DNA of 64,000 nucleotides, taken from contig JAXGYZ010000002.1 in NCBI GenBank assembly GCA_040772005.1, positions 248,001-312,000 on the forward strand. Reading direction: 5' to 3'. Shown here piece after piece: positions 53,249 through 61,918 of this stretch. Both the position numbers and the translations under genes were made by a program. The notes below the pieces were generated by a model. It was not told the origin of the DNA and made no database searches. It was given only the letters and a program-made list of their open reading frames with translations. The stretch is from MWBF01 sp040772005 (GTDB lineage Bacteria; Chloroflexota; Anaerolineae; CG2-30-64-16). Within the stretch, counting starts at the first letter, position 1. Each line of letters begins with the position of its first letter.

Positions 53249-53276
53249 ATTGTATGATACGATACTAACAACTCAA
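53249..53276 (-). promoter_or_regulatory. Probable promoter of the COG0212-ECF operon
   Basis: TTGAGT (53276-53271), 16-base spacer, TACAAT (53254-53249). The leader carries a perfect hairpin CGTCCCG-TCTGCT-CGGGACG (about 53190-53212), which may regulate the operon. Confidence 0.45.
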
Positions 53277-53355
53277 ACCCAAATCCGTCAAATTGGTCGC
53301 GCGGAGTTTGCGCGGCTGTGGGGAAGCAACCGTATGGGGATCACACCGCGCCGGC

Positions 53356-53730
53356 CTATTTGCGCGGGGCAGGTTTGCGCGTATTCTCCGCGGCCCGGAA
53401 CTCGACCATCCGGCGAATCAAGTCGTACGGCATGGGTCGGTCCAGCGGAAACTGCACCGACCCCTTGGCGCGTTTGTAGCCGGACAACTCCTGCGCGAAC
53501 TGCTCCGTGCCGGACGGCGTGGGATAGAAGCCGATGTGATGTTGATACGCGGCGAAATGCACCAGGTTGCCGTTCAGGTGGAAGGTCGGCATCTGGTAGC
53601 TGATTTTCTCGGTGGCCTCCGGCGCAGCCTGCCGGATGACCGCCCGGATTTCCTGCAGGATCGGCTGTACGTCTGCGGGCTGCTGGGCGATGTACTCGTC
53701 TATGGTGGTGAATTTCTGGTCGGGATCCAT
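53356..53730 (-). CDS. DUF1801 (YdhG-like) protein
   Basis: The 124-residue protein matches the DUF1801 domain: 'TTIDEYIAQQPADVQPILQE', 'IRQAAPEATEKISYQMPTFH', 'LVHFAAYQHHIGFYPTPSGT' and 'SVQFPLDRPMPYDLIRRMVE'. The fold is that of small ligand- or iron-binding alpha/beta proteins; the role is not established. GGAGGTTCAAC precedes the ATG. It lies 65 bases downstream of the ABC-2 exporter genes in the same direction and may be in their transcript. Confidence 0.9.
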   Translation of the reverse strand: MDPDQKFTTIDEYIAQQPADVQPILQEIRAVIRQAAPEATEKISYQMPTFHLNGNLVHFAAYQHHIGFYPTPSGTEQFAQELSGYKRAKGSVQFPLDRPMPYDLIRRMVEFRAAENTRKPAPRK

Positions 53731-53795
53731 GTTGAACCTCCGATGACCTCACCACCCCAGCCCCCTCGCCTGGAGGGCAAAGGGGGCTGAGGCGT

Positions 53796-54584
53796 CTAAC
53801 TGCTCGCCCCGCTGTATCGCCTGACCCCTGCGCGCCACATCTGCAAGGCGAGCGCCAGGATGACCACCGCCACGGCAAGGAAACCGGCAACCTGCCAGGC
53901 GATCAGCTCCCCGCGCAGCGCCTGCACCGGCACGGTCGTGGTCACGGCGACGGGCACAACGAACGTCACAATCAGCCGCAGCCACGGCGGGTACACCGTG
54001 GCTGGGTAGCGGCCCGCCTCGAGCAGCGCGTGCAGGATCGTCACGTTGTTGTCGAACTTGACGAACCAGAAGGTGAACGCCATCATCACGATCCACAAGC
54101 TGTAGAAGATCGCCATGCCGCCGGCCAGCAGCAGCGCAAAGCTCAGCAGGCTGGGGAGCGTCACGCTGTCGCCGCTCATCCGCAGCCCCACGACGACCAG
54201 CCCAATCGCCAGCAGCAAGTCCGCCAGGCGCCAGATGACGATGCGCGTGAACGTGACCAGGAACAGCGACGGCGCAGGTTGCAGCAGCGTGTAGTCGAGC
54301 GAGCCGTCGCGCATCCCCTGGTTGAATTTTTCCGTGTTGGGCCAGACGATGGCGAACATCAACGTCGAGATGAGCCGGAACACGCCCAACAGCGCAATCA
54401 GTTGGCCCAGCGTCCAGCCGCCGAGGGTCTGCGCGTTGCTGAAGATGATGCTCAGGCTGAGCAGCTCCCAGCCCGTCCACATCAGCATGACGAGCAGGTT
54501 GACGAGCGCATCCGTACGGTACGCCAGCTCCTGCTGGACGTTGATCTTGAGCAAGGTGGTGAACAGCTTGACGTAGTGCAACAT
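53796..54584 (-). CDS. ABC-2 type exporter, permease subunit B
   Basis: The 262-residue protein has six hydrophobic segments and the DUF990/ABC-2 pattern 'LAYRTDALVNLLVMLMWTGW', then 'EKFNQGMRDGSLDYTLLQPA', an amphipathic loop shared with the sister permease. ATG 54584 is preceded by GGGAG; an extension upstream would overlap the sister gene and is rejected. One base separates its start from the stop of the second permease, so the two are translated together. With the ATPase at 55404-56492 it forms an exporter of unknown substrate. Confidence 0.87.
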   Translation of the reverse strand: MLHYVKLFTTLLKINVQQELAYRTDALVNLLVMLMWTGWELLSLSIIFSNAQTLGGWTLGQLIALLGVFRLISTLMFAIVWPNTEKFNQGMRDGSLDYTLLQPAPSLFLVTFTRIVIWRLADLLLAIGLVVVGLRMSGDSVTLPSLLSFALLLAGGMAIFYSLWIVMMAFTFWFVKFDNNVTILHALLEAGRYPATVYPPWLRLIVTFVVPVAVTTTVPVQALRGELIAWQVAGFLAVAVVILALALQMWRAGVRRYSGASS

Positions 54585-54585
54585 C

Positions 54586-55407
54586 TCACGCTCCCACTGC
54601 CGAGAAACGCTTGACGCCCGCGCGCCAGACCAGCAGGAACAGCCCCGCGCAGATGACCAGCCAGACCACGGCCAGCGCATAGTTGCGCCAGATGGCCTCG
54701 GGCGGCAGCCGGTTGAGCACCAACTGCACCGGAAAATAGCGCGTGAGCTGGAACGGCAGGAACTGCGCGGCCTGCTGGATCGCGCGCGGCATCAGCTCCA
54801 GCGGCACGAACTGGCCGGAGAAGAGGACGCCCAGCGAGTAGAACATCTCGTTGACCGCGTAGACGCGCGTCGTCCAGAACGCCACGCAGGTGAGCGTCGC
54901 GCCGAGAAAGAAGCTGATGCCGTAGCCGAGCACGACTGCGGGCAGCGTGAGCAGCACCGACTGCCATGTCACCGCGCTGAAGTCGGGCCGGATGAGCAGC
55001 ACCAGCACCAACCAGACCGGCACGAGCACGATGAGCGTCAGCGCCTTGAATGCCAGGTTGTTGACCATCGTGCCGGTCAGAATCGGATGGACGGGCCGGA
55101 TCAGGTCGCCGGACAGCGTGCCATCCTGGATCTTGTAGGCCAGGATGTGAATGGTGATGTCGCTCGTCAGCACGTCCACGACGAGCAGCGCCAGGTAATA
55201 CGTCACGAAGTCGTTGGCCGTGAGGCCCTGCACATCCCCCTGGGCGTGCGCCACGGCGCTCCAGATGGACAGGTAGACGACCGGCGACACGATCCAGTAG
55301 AGCAGGTACATGAGCAGGTTGGCGCGATACTGCCACTGCTCCGCCCAGTTCACCTGCCAGAAGCGCCGGTAGATGCGCGCCATGGCGCCGATGGTCAGCG
55401 CGGTCAT
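54586..55407 (-). CDS. ABC-2 type exporter, permease subunit A
   Basis: The 273-residue membrane protein resembles its neighbour: 'QWQYRANLLMYLLYWIVSPV', 'YKIQDGTLSGDLIRPVHPIL' and 'FYSLGVLFSGQFVPLELMPR', the last typical of ABC-2 permeases. Its ATG overlaps the stop of the ATPase gene by four bases (ATGA), implying translational coupling. The two permeases probably form a heterodimer in the inner membrane. Confidence 0.88.
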   Translation of the reverse strand: MTALTIGAMARIYRRFWQVNWAEQWQYRANLLMYLLYWIVSPVVYLSIWSAVAHAQGDVQGLTANDFVTYYLALLVVDVLTSDITIHILAYKIQDGTLSGDLIRPVHPILTGTMVNNLAFKALTLIVLVPVWLVLVLLIRPDFSAVTWQSVLLTLPAVVLGYGISFFLGATLTCVAFWTTRVYAVNEMFYSLGVLFSGQFVPLELMPRAIQQAAQFLPFQLTRYFPVQLVLNRLPPEAIWRNYALAVVWLVICAGLFLLVWRAGVKRFSAVGA

Positions 55408-56492
55408 GGCAGGGCTCCTTCGAGTTCGCGCGCGGGCGGAGTGCTTGTGGGCTGCGGCTGGGGCGACTCGTCGCCCTCCTGGAACGCGCGCTCGATGACC
55501 GACTCGATGGGTACGTCTTCGATAGAGAGGTCCTGCACGGGCAGGTCGGACAGCAGCCGGGCCGTGGTCGCCGCAACGTCATCCGCGGCGACCTGGATGC
55601 GGCGACCGCCGTTGCCATTACCGTTACCGTTCTCTCCCTCGACCGGGGCCAGCTCGCCGTAGCGGCTCAGGTCTGCGGTCGCGCCGTTGCGCAGCGCGAC
55701 CGTGACGAGCTTGACCGGTGCAATGCGCCGCGACAGGTCGGTGATGCCGCCGTCATACTTGAGCTGGCCGTGGTGAATCATGATGATGCGCTCGCATAGC
55801 GCGGTGACATCGGCCATGTAGTGGCTGGTGAGCAGGATGGTCGCGCCGGTGCGCCGGTTGTACTCGCGGAGGAACGACCGGATGCGCGCCTGTGCCGTGA
55901 TGTCGAGGCCGATGGTCGGCTCGTCGAGGAACAACACCTGCGGCCGGTGGAGCAGCCCCGCGGCCAGCTCGCACTTCATGCGCTCACCGAGCGACAGGTT
56001 GCGGACCGGCTTCTTCATGATCGGCGCCAGCTCCAGCAGCTCGTCCAGTTCACCCAGCGTGCGCTTGTAGTCCGCGTCGCTGAGCCGGTAGATGGCCTGG
56101 TTGAGCAGGAACGAATCTGCCGCGGGGATGTCCCACGACAGACGGTTGCGCTGGCCCATGACGAGCGTGATGCTGCGCAGAAAATCAGGCTTGCGATCCC
56201 ACGGCGTGTAGCCGAGCACCTGCGCGCCTCCCCGCGTGGGATGCAGCAGGCCGGAGAGCATCTTGAGCGTGGTGGTCTTGCCCGCGCCGTTCGGCCCGAG
56301 GAAGCCCACAATCTCGCCGCTGCGGATGCGGAAGCTGACCTCTTTCACCGCCTCGACATCCTTGAACTTACGGCGGAAGAAGCTGCGCACCGCCGCGCTG
56401 AATCCGGCCTCCCGTTCGGGGACGCGGTAGGTCTTGCTCAGCGCATCAACGACAATGGTGTCAGCGACGTTCGCGGAGTTAGTTCGGGACAA
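55404..56492 (-). CDS. ABC-2 type exporter, ATP-binding subunit
   Basis: The 362-residue protein has Walker A 'GFLGPNGAGKTTTLKMLSGL', Q-loop 'LVMGQRNRLSWDIPAADSF', signature 'NLSLGERMKCELAAGLLHRP' (LSLGE, as in drug/polysaccharide exporters), Walker B 'VLFLDEPTIGLD' and H-loop 'LLTSHYMAD'. A C-terminal ~100-residue tail contains a low-complexity (Asn-Gly)n stretch and a Pro/Thr-rich end. I place the start at TTG 56492 because AGGGAGG sits five bases before it; the frame extends to ATG 56552, adjacent to a TACAAT -10-like box. It is the first gene of the exporter operon. Confidence 0.9.
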   Translation of the reverse strand: MSRTNSANVADTIVVDALSKTYRVPEREAGFSAAVRSFFRRKFKDVEAVKEVSFRIRSGEIVGFLGPNGAGKTTTLKMLSGLLHPTRGGAQVLGYTPWDRKPDFLRSITLVMGQRNRLSWDIPAADSFLLNQAIYRLSDADYKRTLGELDELLELAPIMKKPVRNLSLGERMKCELAAGLLHRPQVLFLDEPTIGLDITAQARIRSFLREYNRRTGATILLTSHYMADVTALCERIIMIHHGQLKYDGGITDLSRRIAPVKLVTVALRNGATADLSRYGELAPVEGENGNGNGNGGRRIQVAADDVAATTARLLSDLPVQDLSIEDVPIESVIERAFQEGDESPQPQPTSTPPARELEGALP

Positions 56493-56733
56493 AGCGACCT
56501 CCCTCACGTCGTTGTGGAACAGCAGAATATGGTGGAAAACTGGCGCAGACATTGTACAATACTAGAACGCATTTTCTATGTGGGCTGGGCTACGATTGCA
56601 CAAAGACGCCGGTTCATTGACAGGAATATCGGCACAGATGTACAGTATGCCAGCGAGCTGCCGGTCCTTGTGAACAACCAGCCAGTGTCTCAAGCATGTA
56701 GATCGGGCATACAGCCGGCAGAGTGAGAACCCG

Positions 56734-57438
56734 ATGCGCGATACCAAACTGATCTTTGTGGAGGGGCTGCCCGGTCTGGGCAAGACGACGACGGCCTCCT
56801 GGCTGACTGCGCGGCTGCGCGCCGAGGGCGCGACGGTCAACCTGTTGCCGGAAGCTCAGCCCGGGCATCCCATCAACGTTGGCGGGGACGTCTTTCCTGC
56901 CGGAGATACCGCCGGCGAGGCGTTTTTCCAGCGTTACACGGCTGCGAGCTTCATCGCGGAGAGCCTGGAGAAGTGGGCGGCGTTTGTGCGCGCTGCAACG
57001 GAGGCCGATGCGCTCACCGTCCTCGACAGCTATCCCTTCCAGAACAGCGTGCGCGTGCTGCTCCAGCTCGATGCGACTCTCGACCAGATGCAAGGGCATA
57101 TGGAGCGGGTCGAAGCCCTGACAAGGCCCTTGCAGCCGGCGTTGGTGTATCTGAGCCACCAGGACGCGGCCCATGTCGTCCGCCAGTTCAGCGACATCAG
57201 CGTGCAGCGCGGTGCGCGGTGGACGGAGTACGTGGTGACGCTCATCTCGGGCTGTCCGTATGCCAGGCGCAGACAGTATGCCGGGTTCAGCGGGGTCCTC
57301 GCCTTCCTGAGTGACTACAAGGCGCTGACGGATGGGCTGCTGTGCCGGTCAAGCTGGCCGCGGGTCGTGCTGAAGAACTGCGCCGGGGACTGGGCGGGGT
57401 GCTACGGGCAGATCGCAGCTTTCCTCGGGCTGGCTTAG
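56734..57438 (+). CDS. P-loop NTPase (kinase-like)
   Basis: The 234-residue protein begins with a strand and Walker A, 'KLIFVEGLPGLGKTTTASWL' (P-loop residues about 10-17), and a DSYPFQ motif ('VLDSYPFQNSVRVLLQLD') like the D-R/S-Y Walker-B-type segment of thymidylate-kinase-fold enzymes. It probably phosphorylates a small molecule; the substrate is unknown. The start is ATG 56734 with GTGAGA upstream. The DUF402 gene begins 14 bases after its stop, so they may be co-transcribed. Confidence 0.75.
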   Translation: MRDTKLIFVEGLPGLGKTTTASWLTARLRAEGATVNLLPEAQPGHPINVGGDVFPAGDTAGEAFFQRYTAASFIAESLEKWAAFVRAATEADALTVLDSYPFQNSVRVLLQLDATLDQMQGHMERVEALTRPLQPALVYLSHQDAAHVVRQFSDISVQRGARWTEYVVTLISGCPYARRRQYAGFSGVLAFLSDYKALTDGLLCRSSWPRVVLKNCAGDWAGCYGQIAAFLGLA

Positions 57439-57452
57439 AGTGCCTTTGCCAC

Positions 57453-57971
57453 ATGCGCAAAGTCCAGGTGCGTTCCAGGAAGTATGACGGCTCGCTGCGC
57501 GACGCGTACGAGACGGACCTGTATGCCGAGACGGACGCGGCCGTCACGCTGTTCGCGCGGCCCGGCCTCCCGTATTGGCATGCTCGGCGGCGCGAGTGGC
57601 TCACGGCCCCGGATGGGTTGATCGAGATTTTCCTCAAGCGCAAATGGTACAACGTCGTCCACATCACCGAGCAGATCAGCAATACGAACCTCATGTACGT
57701 CAATATCGCCCTGCCCGCCACGCTGGAAGACGGCGTGCTCGAATGGACCGACCTGGACCTCGACTATCGTGTGCATATGGACGGCAGCGTGGAGCGGCTG
57801 GACGAGGACGAGTTCGACGAGAACGCGCAGCGGATGGGGTATCCGCCGGACCTGATCGCGCGGGCGTACGCCGCCTGCCGGGAGGTGGAAGCAGGCCTGG
57901 CGCAGCGCGCGTTCCCGTTCGACCACGTGCAAGCAGTAGATGTCTATTGGAAGATCAAGCGAGAGTTGTGA
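57453..57971 (+). CDS. DUF402 (FomD-like) protein
   Basis: The 172-residue protein from ATG 57453 carries the DUF402 core: 'HARRREWLTAPDGLIEIFLK' and 'RKWYNVVHITEQISNTNLMY' followed by 'VNIALPATLEDGVLEWTDLD' and 'LDYRVHMDGSVERLDEDEFD'. DUF402/FomD-fold proteins are divalent-metal-dependent phosphatases of nucleoside di/triphosphates or cytidylyl compounds. The acidic residues of the metal site appear present in 'DLDLDYRVHMDGS'. It follows the P-loop gene closely, and a GNAT gene comes next. Confidence 0.87.
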   Translation: MRKVQVRSRKYDGSLRDAYETDLYAETDAAVTLFARPGLPYWHARRREWLTAPDGLIEIFLKRKWYNVVHITEQISNTNLMYVNIALPATLEDGVLEWTDLDLDYRVHMDGSVERLDEDEFDENAQRMGYPPDLIARAYAACREVEAGLAQRAFPFDHVQAVDVYWKIKREL

Positions 57972-58027
57972 TCAGGATAAGTATCGAAACAGTGAGCCAG
58001 CACTGAATCTATTTATGAGGTGAGACC

Positions 58028-58540
58028 ATGTTGGCTGTTCGACAGGCTGCAATTCCCGCGGATCGAGTTGCGGTTCAGGAGTTGTTCGCGGAATATCTGC
58101 GATGGGCCAGCGCCCGGGTGTTCGACGAGTACGGCGTAACGTTCGATGCAAAAGAGGTTCTGCTGCATGACCTGGAAACGATAGATACTTTTCTCCCGCC
58201 CCAGGGTTACCTCTTTCTCGCCTTCGAGGGCGACCTGCTTGCAGGCTGCGCGTGCGTCCGAAAAACAGGCGACCACGTCGCGGAGCTCAAGAGAATGTAT
58301 GTGCGCCCGAACTTCCGGCGTAAGGGCGTCGGCCGCCGGCTTGTTGCTGAAGCCATCAAAGCCGCACAGGAAGCAACATATTCACTGCTGCGCCTCGATA
58401 GCGCTAGATTCATGTTGGACGCGCATAGCTTGTACCGGTCTTGCGGGTTCCGCGAACGACCACCCTATGAAGAAAGCGAAATTCCACCTGAGTACCGCAA
58501 GCATTGGGTTTTCATGGAACTCAATCTGGAGGTCACCTAA
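58028..58540 (+). CDS. GNAT family N-acetyltransferase
   Basis: The 170-residue single-domain GNAT protein has 'YLFLAFEGDLLAGCACVRKT' as the core strands, then 'VAELKRMYVRPNFRRKGVGR', 'RLVAEAIKAAQEATYSLLRL' and 'HSLYRSCGFRERPPYEESEI'. The acetyl-CoA loop R-R-K-G-V-G-R is canonical. The acceptor is unknown. GAGGTGAGACC precedes the ATG. It is the last of three same-direction genes and convergent with htpG; the 48-bp gap holds a short GGGGCAACCCACATGGGCTGCCC hairpin that can terminate. Confidence 0.93.
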   Translation: MLAVRQAAIPADRVAVQELFAEYLRWASARVFDEYGVTFDAKEVLLHDLETIDTFLPPQGYLFLAFEGDLLAGCACVRKTGDHVAELKRMYVRPNFRRKGVGRRLVAEAIKAAQEATYSLLRLDSARFMLDAHSLYRSCGFRERPPYEESEIPPEYRKHWVFMELNLEVT

Positions 58541-58588
58541 GGGAATGTAGACGGGGCAACCCACATGGGCTGCCCGTACTGACTACCC

Positions 58589-60469
58589 CTACCTCGTCGC
58601 GGCCTCCAGCAGCATCTGAATCCGCGGGGCCATCTGCGCGGGGTTCGGGTGCAGCCCGTCCAGCAGCAGCAGGTTCTCGAACAGCAGCTCGATGGCCGCG
58701 TCGACCAGCGGCGAGGCGGGCTCGCCGGCCATCTTCGCGGCCAGGTTGCGCACGAGCGGGTGCCGCCGGTTCAGCTCGAGGATCTTCGGCGGGACCTGGA
58801 AATCCTCCTCGATCAGCCGGCGGACGCGCTGCAGGTCGCGGTCGAAGCCCGCGTGCGGGGAGACGAGCCGGGCCGGGCTGTCGGTCAGCAGCTTCGACTC
58901 GCGCACCTCGGTCACGCGGTCGCCCAGCACGGTCTTCACCCGCGCCAGCACCTCTGCAAAGTCGGCCTGCGGCGTGTCCGCGGCAGGCGTCTCCTCATCG
59001 TCCGCCTTGACCTGGCCGGGCAGCTCCAGCGCCGGGTCGTCCACGTTGCGCAGCGGCTTGCCCTCGAACTCGCGAATGCTCTGCACCATGTACCCGTCGA
59101 ACGGGTCGGTCAGCAGCAGCACCTCCAGCCCGCGCGCGCGGAGCGGGTCCAGGTGGGGGCTCCCCGCGGCGGAGGCCAGGTCGCTGCCCAGCAGGTAGTA
59201 AATCTCCGTCTGGCCCTCGATCATCCGGCCCGCATATTCGGCCAGCGCGACGGGCTTGCCCTCGGAGCGGGTGGATGGGAAGCGCAGCAGCGGCAGCAGG
59301 TCGGCGTTGTCGCCCGGATTCATGCCCACGCCCTGCTTGATGAAGATGCCATGTTCCTGCCAGAAGCGCGCGTAGTCCTCCGGCTTCTCGTCGGCCAGCT
59401 CACGCAGCGCCTTGATGACCCGGCCGGCCAGCACCTTCTGCATTTGCCGCAGCACCCGGTTGGACTGCACCGTCTCGCGTGAAATGTTGAGGGGCAAGTC
59501 CTCCGAATCCACCACGCCCTCGACGAAGCGCAGGTGTTCGGGCAGCAGGTCCTTGTTGTGCTCCTGGATGAGAATCTTTCGGGAATAGAGCCGCAGCCCG
59601 TGGTCGCTGCGCAGGTTGAGCGCGGTGCGGTCCAGCTTGGCGGGCACGTAGAGGATGCTGCGGATGTCCACCGGCGCGTCGGTGACGATGTGGATGTGCA
59701 GCAGCGGCGCGTCCAGGTCGAATGTCAGTTGGCGGTAGAACTCGTCGTACTCCTCCGGCGTGACGTCCTTCGTCGGCTTGCGCCACGGCGCGGCCTGCTG
59801 GTTGGCCTGCTCCCCCTTGACGAAGATGGGGAACGAGACATAGTTCGAGTGGCGCTTGATGATGCTCTCCAGCCGCCAGGACGATGCCAGGTCGTGCGCA
59901 TCCTCCTTGAGCTTGATCTCGATGACCGTCCCGCGCGTGGCCTTGTCCGCCGGTTCGAGCGTGAACCGGTTGTCCCCGCGCGAGGTCCAGCGCCAGGCCG
60001 TCGCGTCGGGCCGGTAGGAGCGCGTCGTGACGTTGACTTCATCGGCCACCATGAACACGGAGTAGAAGCCGACGCCGAACTGCCCGATGATGTCGGCGAG
60101 CCGCAAATCGCCGGATTTCTGATTCTCCCCGACTTGTTTCAGAAACGCGAGCGCGCCGGAGTGCGCGATGGTGCCGAGGTTCTCGATGATCTCCTCACGC
60201 GTCATGCCGATGCCCGTGTCCGAGATGGTCAGCGTGTGCGCGTCCGCATCGAAATCCACGTGGATTTCGAGCTTCGCCTCCGCGTCCAGCACATCACGAT
60301 TGGTCAGCATCTCGAACTGGAGTCGATTCAGCGCGTCTGAGGCGTTGGAGATGAGCTCGCGCAGGAAAATCTCGCGCTCGGTGTAGAGCGAATGGGCCAG
60401 GATGTTGAGCAGTTGCTGCACTTCGGCGCGGAATTCCAGCGTTTCCGCCGCGCGGGTTTCGTCGGTCAT
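58589..60469 (-). CDS. htpG: Chaperone protein HtpG (Hsp90)
   Basis: HtpG is the bacterial Hsp90, an ATP-dependent cytosolic chaperone. The 626-residue protein starts at ATG 60469 with GGGAGG upstream. The N-terminal GHKL ATPase domain has 'LRELISNASDALNRLQFE', 'DTGIGMTREEIIENLGTIAH' and 'GQFGVGFYSVFMVADEVNV', and the middle domain has 'GVVDSEDLPLNISRETVQ'. A C-terminal dimerisation domain is complete to '...QMLLEAATR'. Length and motifs are standard. It appears to be transcribed alone. Confidence 0.97.
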   Translation of the reverse strand: MTDETRAAETLEFRAEVQQLLNILAHSLYTEREIFLRELISNASDALNRLQFEMLTNRDVLDAEAKLEIHVDFDADAHTLTISDTGIGMTREEIIENLGTIAHSGALAFLKQVGENQKSGDLRLADIIGQFGVGFYSVFMVADEVNVTTRSYRPDATAWRWTSRGDNRFTLEPADKATRGTVIEIKLKEDAHDLASSWRLESIIKRHSNYVSFPIFVKGEQANQQAAPWRKPTKDVTPEEYDEFYRQLTFDLDAPLLHIHIVTDAPVDIRSILYVPAKLDRTALNLRSDHGLRLYSRKILIQEHNKDLLPEHLRFVEGVVDSEDLPLNISRETVQSNRVLRQMQKVLAGRVIKALRELADEKPEDYARFWQEHGIFIKQGVGMNPGDNADLLPLLRFPSTRSEGKPVALAEYAGRMIEGQTEIYYLLGSDLASAAGSPHLDPLRARGLEVLLLTDPFDGYMVQSIREFEGKPLRNVDDPALELPGQVKADDEETPAADTPQADFAEVLARVKTVLGDRVTEVRESKLLTDSPARLVSPHAGFDRDLQRVRRLIEEDFQVPPKILELNRRHPLVRNLAAKMAGEPASPLVDAAIELLFENLLLLDGLHPNPAQMAPRIQMLLEAATR

Positions 60470-60484
60470 AGGTCCTCCCATGGA

Positions 60485-60515
60485 TGTAGAGACAGCTTGT
60501 CAAGCCGTCCCTACA
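60485..60515. repeat. Imperfect palindrome TGTAGAGACAGCTT / AAGCCGTCCCTACA
   Basis: The 14-bp arms with two mismatches enclose GTC. It is similar in kind to 15688-15714. It sits just upstream of the htpG SD. Confidence 0.65.
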
Positions 60516-60654
60516 TGAGTTTACATCCTACAATGTAACAGCAACCGCAAGAGCGGCGCAAGAATTGCGTTAGAAGTGTGTAAGAAAGGCGGCCCTGTTT
60601 TGACAAGGCGGCCATGCGCCGTTATGCTCCGCACAGTGTCACGTTATCTCGCCG

Positions 60655-60669
60655 AGAAACCGGGTTTCT
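60655..60669. repeat. Short family I palindrome (AGAAACC-G-GGTTTCT)
   Basis: A 7-bp perfect palindrome of the CAGAAACCCG family, 31 bases before the PLP-enzyme start. The surrounding 60470-60700 gap contains no gene. Confidence 0.55.
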
Positions 60670-60700
60670 GCACCGGACGAGTCGAATAGCAAAGGTTACA

Positions 60701-61918
60701 ATGAACATCCATACCCTCTCTGTCCACGCAGGCGAGCGGCTGGCGGCCACACAGCCCACTGACGCATCCGCCCCCTTCATGCCCGTCGTCACGCCGGTCT
60801 ATCACAGCGTCGGCTATACCTACGAGGAGACCGCGGACCTCGATGCGGTGTTCGCCGGCACGAGCACGAACCCGGTCTACACGCGCTATGGCAACCCAAC
60901 CGTCGCTGCACTCGAGGCCGCGCTGGCCGCGCTGGAAGGCGGCGAAGCCGCGCTGGCGTATGGCTCCGGCATGGCCGCCATCCACGCGGCGCTGCTCGGC
61001 GCAGGTGCGCGCGCGGGCACGACGGTCGTCGCGGCGCACGACATCTACGGCGCGACCTATGCGCTGCTGGCCCGGCTGCTCGCGACCCAGGGCGTCAGCG
61101 TCCGCTTCGTGGACCCTGCCGATCACGCGGCGGTCGCCGCGACGCTGGCGGACGTGACCGCGGCCGGCGCGCCGCCGGTTGCGCTGCTGGTGGAGACCAT
61201 CTCGAACCCGCTGCTCAAGGTGGCCGACCTGCCCCGGCTGGCCGAATTGGCGCACGCGCACCGCGCGGCCTTCATCGTGGACAACACCTTTGCGACGCCA
61301 GTCCTCTGCCGTCCGCTGGAGCTGGGCGCAGATTACGTCGTCCACAGCGCGACGAAGTACCTGGGCGGCCACGGCGATGTGCTCGGCGGCGCGGTGATCA
61401 CGAGCGCGGCGCGGCGCAAGGAGTTGTACGAGATCAACAAGCTGCTCGGCGCGAACCTGGGGCCGCAGGATGCCTGGCTCGTGCATCGCGGGCTGAAGAC
61501 GCTGCCCTTACGCGTCACGCGCCAGTGTGCCAACGCGACGGAGATTGCTGGCTGGCTGGCAGGCCAACGCGGCGTGGCGGCGGTCAACTTCCCCGGCCTG
61601 GCGGCCCATCCGCAGCACGACCTCGCCGCGCGGCTGCTCGGCGGGCACTACGGCGCGATGGTCAGCTTCGACCTGGCAGGCGCGGGCCAGCCGGAGGTCT
61701 TTCGCTTCATGGAGGCGCTGCGGCTCATCCAACCGGCGACGACGCTCGGTGATGTGTACACGCTCACGCTCTATCCGGCCATGTCGTCGCACCGCGCGCT
61801 GGACGCGGAGACGCGGGCGCGCATCGGCATCGGGGACGGGCTGGTGCGGCTGTCCATCGGCATCGAGGATGTGCGCGACATCATCGCGGACCTGGAACAG
61901 GCGCTGGCGCAGATATGA
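60701..61918 (+). CDS. Cys/Met metabolism PLP-dependent enzyme (cystathionine gamma-synthase/lyase type)
   Basis: The 405-residue fold-type I PLP enzyme of trans-sulfuration starts at ATG 60701 (AAAGG upstream). Hallmarks are 'TNPVYTRYGNPTVAALEAAL', 'ALAYGSGMAAIHAALL', 'AFIVDNTFATPVLCRPLELG', and the Schiff-base Lys in 'DYVVHSATKYLGGHGDVLGG'. 'DGLVRLSIGIEDVRDIIADL' ends the protein. It acts on cystathionine, homoserine esters or methionine; the exact reaction cannot be told from sequence. Its stop overlaps the start of the M1 peptidase lipoprotein by four bases (ATGA). Confidence 0.95.
   Translation: MNIHTLSVHAGERLAATQPTDASAPFMPVVTPVYHSVGYTYEETADLDAVFAGTSTNPVYTRYGNPTVAALEAALAALEGGEAALAYGSGMAAIHAALLGAGARAGTTVVAAHDIYGATYALLARLLATQGVSVRFVDPADHAAVAATLADVTAAGAPPVALLVETISNPLLKVADLPRLAELAHAHRAAFIVDNTFATPVLCRPLELGADYVVHSATKYLGGHGDVLGGAVITSAARRKELYEINKLLGANLGPQDAWLVHRGLKTLPLRVTRQCANATEIAGWLAGQRGVAAVNFPGLAAHPQHDLAARLLGGHYGAMVSFDLAGAGQPEVFRFMEALRLIQPATTLGDVYTLTLYPAMSSHRALDAETRARIGIGDGLVRLSIGIEDVRDIIADLEQALAQI

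Noticed and set aside
53178..53250. TPP riboswitch before the COG0212-ECF operon
   Set aside because: The CUGAGA and other conserved TPP-box sequences are absent from the leader.
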